Part shown: piece by piece, positions 38,301 through 50,200 of the stretch
How positions within the stretch are numbered: position 1 is the first letter of the stretch
How the letters are laid out: each line of letters opens with the position of its first letter
Source of the DNA: Delphinapterus leucas
Taxonomy: Eukaryota > Chordata > Mammalia > Artiodactyla > Monodontidae
DNA length: 64,000 bases
Reading direction: 5' to 3'
NCBI RefSeq assembly: GCF_002288925.2
Contig: NW_022098062.1
Location: 9,346,605-9,410,604, forward strand
Made by a program: the position numbers and the translations under genes
The notes under the pieces: generated by a model
The model's input: the letters and a program-made list of their open reading frames with translations, nothing else
Databases searched by the model: none
What the model was told of the DNA's origin: nothing

Positions 38301-41300
38301 TGACAGACCGTCCTAGGAGGAGATGAATCCAGGGGGTCATGACGGACCCTCCTGGGAGGAGATGAATCCAGGGTGTCATAACAGACCCTTCTAGGAGGAG
38401 ATGAATCCAGGGTGTCATGATGGACCCTCCTAGGAGGAAATGAATCCAGGGTATCATGACGGACCCTCCTAGGAGGAGATGAATCCGGGGTATCATGACG
38501 GGAATGTCTGTGTGAGGGCAGATCTTCACTGTGGCCTAAACAGAAATAGCAAAAAGTCAGATTCCTACAAATGCTCTGTTCACCCCTGTAACCAAAGTTT
38601 CAAAAGATGCCCCAGCAGGATACATCTCAAAACTACTCAGAAAGCCCAAAAGGTATGCACAACTCTTACTTAGGGGTAGTAAACCAGCACTCATGTACTC
38701 ATATACTCATGTATATCCTAAGAATAATCTCTCATGTTTGCCTAACAAGTCATAAATCTGAAAAGCATTTTAAATGTATTTTTCATGTTACATCTTGTTA
38801 GGTAAGCAGGGCAGGTATCCTTGCTTTACAGACACGAAAACACAGACTCCAGGGAACTAAGTGATTTCTTACCTAGGGGTCATAGCTACTAAGATGAAGA
38901 GATAGGCTAGAACTCCGGCCTTCTAACCCCCAATCCAATGTTCTTCCCAAAACCTTATTTGTACAGAGTTCCCCATCAGAAGCTCCCACTGATATGTAGC
39001 CTAGATAATTCACAGTTTGTATCCACTCTTCTTTCAAAAGGCAAATTGACTAAATCTGTGCCACATCAAAATGAAATGCTGTTAACTATTTAATCCATGC
39101 CATCATGCTCTTTATTAGAGTTGGGGAGAGCACCAGAAAGAAAGGATCAGCATTTACTGATCACCTACTGCATGCCGATTATTTATATAGATTATCTCAT
39201 TTAATTCTCATAACAAGCCTAGGAGATAAACACTGTTATCCCTATTTTACAGATGAAGAAGTTGATACTCAGCAAGATTAAGTAGTTTGCCAAAGTCATC
39301 CTGCTAGTAAGTGGTGGAATGAATATCCAAATCCAGATTTGTTTGACTCCAGAGTCCATGTGCAATCTTTGAAAAGGAAAGCATTTGAGACTTTCAATAT
39401 TCAAAGGCATAACAGAATGAAATGTTTATAGCAAATCAGGACAGTTCCAAAATCCAGTTTCTCTTCCCCCTCTATTTCTCATCACTGAGCTCCCTAAACA
39501 AAGAAAATACAAACACAAATAAAAGTTGGGTAGGACCCAATGAATACTTGTTAAATGGATGAATGAAACGAAGTCAACTCCTTTACTTTGGAGAATAGGA
39601 TCCTCTGACTGGAATCCACCCCTCAGAGAAAAGTACTGATATCTGTGGGGTACCTGACAGTAAATCTAATCCACGAGGTTGATAAATTCCATGATATTTA
39701 TAAAAAGGAAGTAAGGATCAGAGATCAGTCAGGATATTTCCAGTAACCAATGGGCCAGTGAGGGTGAGGCAAATGAAAAACAACTATGTACGTTTATGTT
39801 TGTGTGTGTGTGTGTCTCTGTGTGTCACTTCCTAGACCTACAGATATGGAAATCAGAAGATTCTCTCTGAAAAAAAGATTGTGAAGAAGACTGGAAACAC
39901 AACCACAGGATAAGGCAGAAAATAATAGATATGAGTGAACAGGATTCTGATAAAATAACACTGATAATAAAGTTTTCATTCATAAAACATAATAATAATG
40001 TACTAAAAATGGAGGCAAAGGTGGTCATTAACCAATAGCCAATTGTCACTTTTGTTATGCATTTTTTTCTAATCAGAATTTTAGGATAATTAACCTAAAG
40101 GCATAAAGTATAACACAGAAAGAATAAATCCTGTTTAGGAGTTAATTCTTCTACCCTCCATATGTGAAAGGGAACAAGCATCAAGGGTAAACAGGAGTTA
40201 ACTATCAAGAAGCAAGATCCTTCCTTATGTGAGAATGGAACAGAGAGGGTAAAAATCAGCACTCTTCCACTGGCCACACAGAGCCCAAATGACTGCTGGG
40301 ACCAGGGCTGTGACTCACTGGGACCAAGTATTTCTTAGTCTGTGTCCCTTAGTAAGCAGACCTACCACCAAGTTTTTGGAAAAGGGGAAATGACTGCTAA
40401 GCCCCAAGTGATGATTTACCAAAGAGCAGTAGGCTGTAAGAATCAAATACCTATTAGAAATTCAAGAAACATGTCTTAATGGCAACTCTTTGTGCTGGGC
40501 AGAGGGAATACTAGGGCAAATAAAACTAGGTCTCATTTCTGCTCAGACATAACAAATGTCCTTTATCAAACTCTCAAGAACTCAAAAAATGTTTTAAATA
40601 GATAGTTAAATTACTAGCCTAGGGAGAGGGTGTAGAGTGGCAAATGGAGGATAATGTGCTGCAAAATACAAATAATTAAGGGAAGAACAAAGAAAGATTT
40701 ATTAATACAAAAAAAGAAGATAGAAAACATTGATCCTTGGCTCATACATGTGTCACTTCAACCTGGTAGAGGACAGAGGTTGCTTTAGTCTCCAAATTCT
40801 GTTCCTCAGATTCTCATAAACTCCTCCAAATATATACTAAGTGCTCTCCTATTCTGGGCCAGAAAGGAGTGGGTGCTGAAAGACACCCAAATGAGTCACT
40901 TCCTGACCTCAGTAACCCTAAAACCAAAATATAAGAAAAAGTGGAATACTTGGTCTCTCAGTTCTCATATCTTACTACCTCTGAATAAGTTCCAAATTCT
41001 TTTTCACTATATTTTTCAGGATCAGTGTCACACTAAAATAAACTATGCATTCCTCTAAAAAGAAAAGTGTAGGTTAGAAAAAAAAGGCTTCCCTCAAATC
41101 CAACAATACATAAAAAGGATCATACACCATGATCAAGCATGATCAAGTTGGATGCAATCCAAGGTCACAAAGGATGGTTCAACATACACAGATCAAATCA
41201 ATCAGTGTGATACACCACATTAACAAAAGGAAAGACAGAAACACATGATCGGGCTCCCCTGGTGGTGCAGTGGTTGAGAGTCCGCCTGCCGATGCAGGGG

Positions 41301-44224
41301 ACATGGGTTCGTGCCCAGGTCCAGGAAGATCCCACATGCCGCAAAGCGGCTGGGCCCGTGAGCCATGGCCGCTGAGCCTGCGCGTCCGGAGCCTGTGCTC
41401 CGCAATGGGAGAGGCCACAACAGTAAGAGGCCCGCGTACCGCAAAAACAAAAACAAAAACGAAAACAAAAACAAACAAAAAAAAACCACATGATCATTTC
41501 AGTAGACAAAGAAAACGCATTTGACAAAATCCAACACCCATTCATGACAAAAACTCTCACCAAAGTGGGTAGAGAGGGGACATATCTCAACATAATAAAA
41601 GCCATTTATGACAAACGCACAGCCAATTGTCACTTTTGTTATGCATTTTTTTCTAATCAGAATTTTAGGATAATTAACCTAAAGGCAGAAAGTATAATAC
41701 TATTTTTTTCCTACTATATATCACAGGGACTATATTCAATATCCTGTAATAAACCATAATGGAAAAGAATATAAAAAAGAATGTATATATAATTGAATCA
41801 CTCTGCTGTACAGCAGGAATTAACACAACACTGTAAATCAACTATACTTCAATTAAAAAAAAAAAAAAGACACTTCTGAGTAAGAGATGAGTAACCATCA
41901 GGAAGAACAACTCAAAAGTTTTACACAGGGCTTCCCTGGTGGTGCAGTGGTTGAGAGTCCGCCTGCCGATGCAGGGGACACGGGTTCGTGCCCCGGTCCG
42001 GGAAGATCCCACATGCCATGGAGCGGCTGGGCCTGTGAGCCATGGCCGCTGAGCCTGCACGTCCGGAGCCTGTGCTCTGCAGCGGGAGAGGCCACAGCAG
42101 TGAGAGGCCCGCGTACCACAAAAAAAAAAAAAAAAAAAAAAGTTTTACACAGAGATAATACTTTAAGTAAGAATTATAAAATATAAAAGTCTCTACAAAG
42201 GCCCCCCAAGCTATGTAGTTCAAATGTCAAAAGATCTAAAGCTGTCTCCATTCAGTGGGCCTGATTTGTATGAAAAAGCAAATGTGCAGTTTTCATGTAA
42301 AGAAATAAACATATTGTGTCTTGATGTGAACCAGTTAGCAATGCTATTTTGCGGTTCACATTTTCTAGCTCAGCAAATCATTTACACACAGGATTATATT
42401 CATATTGAAAAAAATCTTTTGTCTAGGTGATGTGATTACCTTTGATAGCTGGCACTTACTTCATAGCCAATGGAGCTATAATACTCAACAGTGAAAAACT
42501 GAAAGCTTTCCCCCTAAATTCAGGAAAAAGACAAGGATGCTCACTCTCACCACTTCTATTCAACATAGTATTAGAAGTCCTAGCCACAGCAATCAGACAA
42601 GAAAAAGAAATAAAACCTATCCAAACTGGAAAGAAAAAATAAAACTGTCACTATTTGCAGATGACATGATACTCTACATAGACAACCCTAAAGCCACCAC
42701 ACAAAAATGATTAGAACTAATAAATGAATTCAGCAAGATAGCAGGGTATAAGATTAATATACAGATATTTGTTGCATTTCTTTTACACTAACAATGAAAC
42801 ATCAGAAAGAGAAGGTAAAAAAAAAAAATCCTGGTTAAAACAGCATTAAAAAAAAATTACCTGGGAATAAACTTAACCAAGGAGGTGAAAGACCTATATG
42901 CTGAAAACTATAAAACACTGACAAAGGAAACTGAAGATGATTCAAAGAAATGGAAAGATATTCTGTGCTCTTAGATTGGAAGAATTAATATTGTTAAAAT
43001 GGCCATACTACCCAAAGCAATCTACAGATTTAATGCAATCCCTATCAAAGTACCCATGACATTTTTCGTAGAACTAGAACAAGTAATCTTAAAATTTATA
43101 TCGAACCACAAAAGACCCAGAATTGTGAAAGCAATCCTGAGAAAAAAATAATCAAGTTGGAGGTATAACCCTCCCAGACTTCAAACTATGCTACAAAGCT
43201 ACAGTAATCAAAGCAGCATGGTACTGGCACAAAAACAGACACACAGATCAATGGAACAGAACAGAGAGCTAGAAATAAACCCACACACCTATGGTCAATT
43301 AATCTATGACAAAGGAGGCAAGAATATATAATGGAGAAAAGACAGTCTCTTCAACAAGCGGTGCTGGGAAAACCAGGCAGCCAAATGTAAAACAATGAAA
43401 TTAGAACATTCCCTCACACCATATACAAAGATAAACTCAAATGGTTTAAAGACCTAAATGCAAGACCTAAAACCACAAAACTCCTAGAAGAGAACATAGG
43501 TGAAACATTCTTTGACTAAACTGTAGCAATATTTTCTCAGCTCAGTCTCCTTAGGCAAAAGAAATAAAAGCAAAAATAAACAAATGGGACCTAATTACAC
43601 TTAAAAGGTTTTGCACAACAAAGGAAACCATCAACAAAACTAAAAGACAACCTATGGAATAGGAGAAAATATTTGCAAATGATGCGACCAATAAGGTATT
43701 AATATCCAAAATACACAAACAGCTCATACAACTCAATATCAAAAAAACAACCCAATCAAAAAATGGGATGAAGACCTGAATAGACATTTTTCCAAAGAAG
43801 ACATACAGGTGGCTAAAAGGCACATGAAAAGATGCTCAACATCGCTAATTATTAGAGAAATACAAACCAAAACCACAATGATGTATCACCTCACACCTGT
43901 CAGAATGGCTATCATCAAAAAGTCTACCAATAACAAATGTTAGAGAGCATGTGGAAAAAAGGGAACCCTCCTCCACTGTTGGTGGGAATGTAAATTAGTG
44001 CAGCCACTGTGGAAAACAGTATGGAGGCTCCTTAAAAAACTAAAAGTAGAACTACCATATGATCCAGCAATTCCACTCCTGGGTATATATCTGGAAACAA
44101 TAAAAATACTAATTCAAAAAGATACATGCACCCCAGTGTTCACAGCAGCACTATTTCTACAGCCGAGACATGGAAACGACCCAAGTGTCCGTCAAGAGAC
44201 TACTGGTTTAAGAAGCTGCGGGAT

Positions 44225-44262
<38 letters not shown>

Positions 44263-47200
44263 CTAAATATTACTCAGCCATAAAAAAGAATGAAATATTG
44301 CCACTTTCAGCAACATGGATGGACCTAGAGAATATCATACTAAGTAAGTCAGAAAAAGACAAATATTATATGATATAATTTATATGTGGAATCTAAAAAA
44401 TAATACAAATGAATCTATATACAAAACAGAAACAGACTCACAGACATAGAAAACAAACTTATGGTTACCAAAGGGGAAGGGGGGAAGGGATAACTTAGGA
44501 GTATGGAATTAACAGATACAAACAACTGTACCTAAAATAGATAAGCAACAAGGATTTACTGTATAGCACAGGGAACTATATTCAATATCTTGTAATAACC
44601 TATAATGGAAAATAATCTGAAAAAAGATATATATATATATATATATCTGAATCACCTTGCTGTACACCTAGAACTAAAACAATCTTGTAAACTATACTTC
44701 AGTTAAAAAAGAAAAAAAGAAAAAAGCCTTCTCCTATAAATGGGAAATTCAGATTTACCTATTGTTGGAACTCACCTCCCAGAAGCTTCCATTTGGCACT
44801 GGAACGAAAGGCTTCCATCTGCTTTACCTCTTCTGGCCGCTCATCCACAAACTCAGCCACCTGTGGGAGTGAGAACAATACGTTAAGGAAATCCACAGGA
44901 TCCAGCCAAGTAACACTGTTGTTGTCTCAAGAACCTGAAGCTATGACTATTCCATTCCTAATAATACACGGCACACGAAGACCCAAAACGGCCATGAAGA
45001 AACAGGTACTGGTCCTCAGTTACATTTGCTCCATAAACATGTGATTGTCACTGGATGGTTTAATTATAGATCTTTCTCTGACTAATCAATTTCCCTCCAG
45101 AGGTTAATTTCTTTCATTACATACCTTCTTATTAATGTGCCAGGTATACAACTGCCACTTGTAAGCTAAAAGCTAAACTCCTTTTACCCTTTTACTTTTA
45201 CATTCAGAGTGAAAACACAGGCAGGTTTCCTGTCATCCTATCATTCATTAAGGGCTCTGGACTCCTTATGAAAACTTTCTTATTGTAGGTAGTCACAATG
45301 ACAGTTTTTCTAGTATCCAACCAAAAGAAGTCAATAAAATGTACACAGACTCATAGAATTTTTAAGGGATAAGACCATATTTCCTATCATCCAAATTCCC
45401 AAACAAATTTGGAATCTTCTCTACAGTATACCTGATAAATGATCACTCACATAGTCCCTCCCTCACAGGGAACTAATTCACTGACATGGAACTCATGTTA
45501 CAAGGCAGTCCACTGCATTTTGGGGCTAGAAAGTTCTTAGTTTCATTGGACCCATATCTACCTTCCTATAACTTCTTTCCATCCACCCTAGTCCTACCTC
45601 TGATGCAACTGATCCCCTTTCCACATGACAGACCTTCAAAGATGGCTGGCATAATAAATTCTAATTACACAGTAGCAACTATGAGCAAGGCACTGTGTTC
45701 TGTGCTTTACTGACATTATCTCACTTTATCCTCACAAAAGCCCTGGAAAGAAAGGCTCCACACTACTAAGAGCAAACTATGGCTCAGAGAAGTTAAGTAA
45801 CTTTCTCAACCTAGCAAGTGGCACAACTGAAACTCAAACCCAGGTCTGAATTCCCCTCTACTTCTTCTCTTCTCCCGAGATCCTACCATCATTCTTCATA
45901 TAACCTAGTTCTGAGATCTCTCACTGGGCATTAAAAACACAGGCTTTCAAACAAGATGGGGCTTCCCTGGTGGTGCAGTGGTTAAGAATCCGCCTGCCAA
46001 CGCAGGAGACACGGGTTCGAGCCCTGGTCCCGGCACATCCCACATGCTGCGGAGCAACTAAGCCCGTGCGCCACAACTACTGAGCCTGTGCTCTAGAGAC
46101 CACGAGCCACAACTACTGAGCCTGCATGTCACAACTACTGAAGCCCGTGCGCCTAGAGCCCGTGGTCCACAACAAGAGAAGCCACCGCAATGAGAAGCCC
46201 GTGCACCACAAAGAGTAGCCCCCGCTCGCCGCAACTAGAGAAAAGCCTGCGTGCAGCAACAAAGACCCATTGCAGCCCAAAATAAATAAATTTATTTTAA
46301 AAAAAAAGATGAATTGAGATCTAAATTCCCAGCTTTGCCCCTTAATATTTGTATAACCTTTGGCAAATTATTCTCTCTAAGCCTCAATTTCCTCATTTGT
46401 AAAAGCAGGATCAAAGGATTGCTATGAGGATTCAACAGATAATTCATGTAAGCTTAGTGCTTGGTACATGGTAAATTACACCTATTAGTCTTGTGCTGCC
46501 ACTATTACTGTGGTTTGTCCTAATTATTGGTTGTGATCATCTTGGAGTAACAAAAATGAATTCAATAATCAAGGTCTGTTGTAACAAGCATAGAGTCTAG
46601 CAGTGGGGCTAAAGCTTCCTTTATGTAGGTTTTGGGACAATCATAAGAACAAAAGACAATATTATGAAGGAAAATTAACAGACCTGACTACAAAAAATCA
46701 AAATTTTTAAGTATCAAAAACTATTATAAATGAAGAGGCAAATGACAAAATATACCTACGGCATGTAAAACAGATAATATATTCCTATTATACAAATACC
46801 AAATAAATCAATGAAAAAAATAAAAACTCCAAGTTTCTAAAAAAATGGACAAATACAAGAAATTCATAAAATACAAAAGCCCAATAAACATATGAAAAAT
46901 CATTCATTTTACTATTTTTTCAAAGAATATGGATACCACTGTTCACCTGCCAAATTGACATAGGTTTGCAGTTGCTTTGTTGATGTGAATAATGCTCCAA
47001 TATTGATGAAGAAATGGGGAAAGTGACATTCACATACACCTCTAGTGGGAGTGCAAATTCATACCACCTTTTGGAAAGCAATATGGGAAACACCTAAAAT
47101 GACCATACTCTCTAACCTATTGATTTCACTTCATAGGAATAAAGAAATAAATGGATTCTTACAATGATTTATGTCCAAAATGTTTATTAAATCATTGTGA

Positions 47201-50200
47201 TATTTTAAAACAGGAAACAACCCATACAGCCAGTAATAAGACAGATTAAATTAATATGTATATTGAGCTACTATGTAACCATTAAAAGTCACATTCTCAA
47301 AGAATATTTTAAAGTCTTACTAAAGTATTGACAACATACTATTAAGTGAAAGAGCAGGCTCCAAAACCATATGTATAGTATAATTCCAATTATATTTGAA
47401 AAAATAAATAAAATACAAGTATTACAATCTATGAATTAAAGCATCTAAACGTTAGCAGTTGTTATCTCTGGATGGTCACAGTAAAAGTGATTATATATTC
47501 TTTTTAAAACTTAAACGTTCTTTCAATTCCAAAATATTCTATAATAAACATGTATTGCTTTCATAAAATAAAAAAATAGGGCTTCCTGGTGGCACAGTGG
47601 TTGAGAGTCCGCCTGCCAATGCAGGGGACACGGGTTTGAGCCCTTGTCCGGGAGGATCCCACATGCCGCGGAGCAACTGAGCCCATGCACCACAACTGCT
47701 GAGTCTGTGCTCTAGAGCCCATGAGCCACAACTACTGAAGCCCGCGCGCCTAGAGCCCGTGCTCCGCAACAAGGGAAGCCACCGCCATGAGAAGCCTGCG
47801 CACCTCAATGAAGAGTAGCCCCTGCTCGCCTCAACTAGAGAAAGCCTGTGCGCAGCAACGAAGACCCAACAAGGCCAAAAAAAAAAATGAATAAATAAAA
47901 TAAAATAATTAATTTTAAAAAAATAAATAAATTTTAAAAATAACAACAAATGTTATAAACATTAACTAGATTTCAGTAATTCATTCTAATTGAAACTAAA
48001 CTGGCTCCTTATGATCACTATTTCCCTTCTAATTACTAACAAACCTTCTTTTAAATAATCTATCAATATTATAGAATATGCTGGGGATTAACATGAAACA
48101 TACTCATCTGGAATTCACCTTTACAACCTTTTAGTATAATACAGCCTATCAACAGCTCTCCTTTTCACCTTGTTTCTCAGCAATTCTGAGCAAGGTTCCA
48201 TGACCATACCAATGCTAACTTATTTGCCTATGCTTTTACCCACCTGGCTCTTACTCATCCTTTAAAATTCAATTCAGATATTTCCATCCTTCATGGAATT
48301 TCCCAGTGGAATAAAAAGTATGCTAACTCCCTTGTGTTCTAATGGCACTTGGTACATGTGTGAACTCTATCTCCAACATTCATCATATTGTCATTTGAAA
48401 TTCAGTCTCCCATTGTAGAGTATGACCTGTAAAGCACAGACACTATGTTCTCTTAATCTACATATCTCCTGTACTTAGGCAAGAGCATATAATTTAAAGC
48501 TTAGTTGAATCAGGGAATAAAATGAGCAATTAAAAAGTTTCCTTTGATTGAACCTGAACGTTATTTTTAAGGTAGGTTCCAACAAATTGAACCATGGTGA
48601 ATTCTAATCATGGCTCTATCACCGACACTGAGGAATCCTGCCTCTCTGTGATCAGTTCCCGTTTCCAGGCAGATGGAGCCCTCCATATACAAAGACTGTG
48701 TATAGGCATAAGCAAAGAAGACTCCTTTAAAATAGCTCCTGGAAAGTGTCACCTCTTCTCTGCCCTCAACTTTCCCCCTTACTAATCTACCCTGCACTGG
48801 GAGTCAAGATTGAGAGGCTTGCGTTTCAGAGTCCTCACAGCCTCAAAAGATACACACCACAGGCAAATCACCATCATCTTCCTCTTCCTCCTTTTCTGTT
48901 TTAGTGGTTGACATAGATGTCCAGCTCACGTCATCATCCACAATCCGCATTCTAAATGTGAAAAATAAAAAGATCAAAAGAGAAGAAACATGTTTGTTTC
49001 CTACAAACACTTATCTTTGGTTTTAGGCTAAAACTCAAAATCCTACAAGATCTATGGTCCATTCTTTGCCAATACGGCCAACTTCATCTTGTACCACTGC
49101 CTCCTCAGTTCACTACTCACTAGTCATCTTCTGGTGCCTACAATGAGCCAAATTCCTTTCCGTACCAGTTTCACGTCTCAGTTCCTTCCCTCTGCCTGAC
49201 CTACTCTTCTCATTCTTTACTGGGAAACTCTTACGCATTCTTAAAATCCTAGCATATATATAACTTCCTTCACAGACCTTCCAATACTATTTCACTTACC
49301 TCCCCCAACTAAGAACCCCCGTTACTCATTCTTGGAATACTTTATCACAAAGGAAATAAATCAACCAGTTGTGTAATTAGTTGTTTAAAGGCTGTATCTC
49401 CACTAAGCTATAAGCTCCATCAGAGTAGGGACTATGCCTCTCTCACTCACAGTGATATCCTCAACACCCTGCAGAAACTGGCATAGGAAATACTCAATAA
49501 ATGTTTGTTACATGGATAAACTATGGATGAGTCCAAATAATAACAATGCCATGATATAAACAGTTATTATTAACAGTTATTATTTGAAAAGGCAAGATCA
49601 CTTATGACAACAACCATTTAATATAAGTGATATCATTCAGTTTTACTCTCATTTTTAAAGATGAAAAAACTGAGGCTTAGACAGATGAAATATCTTGCCC
49701 AAGGCCACACAGCCCATAAAGTGGCACAGCTAGGACTCAAAGCCTAATCAGTGTTACTCCAAAGCTCAAGTTAATTTCACTACGTGGCACTGCCTCCAAG
49801 GAATCCACACAAGTCAGAGGGGACAGAAAGCAAGCATAACACAACAACCAAACCAGGAGAGGAAATGGATTAGTTCTTCGGAACTACTTGACTTTATTGG
49901 GTATATTATTAGTTTCCTAGGGCTGCCTAACAAAGTACCACAAACTGGGTGGCTTAAAACAACAGGAATGTATTCTCTCACAGTTCTGGAGGCTTCAAGT
50001 CTGGAATCAGGTGTCTGCAAGGCAATGCCCGCCAGTAAGGCTCTAGGGAAAGACCTTTCCTTGACTCCTCGCACTTCTGGTAACCCCTATTGTCAGCATA
50101 AATCCAGTCCAGTCTCAGCCTCCATCTTCACGTGGTAGTTTTCCCTCTAAGTCTGTTTCTGTATCCAAATTTCCCTTTTCTTAAAAGGACCCCAGTCATA

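Noticed and set aside
37660..38535. Repeat array mistaken for a CRISPR-like or satellite array
   Set aside because: Regular 39-bp periodicity is explained by an in-frame protein repeat in BUD13 exon 4; there are no unique spacers.
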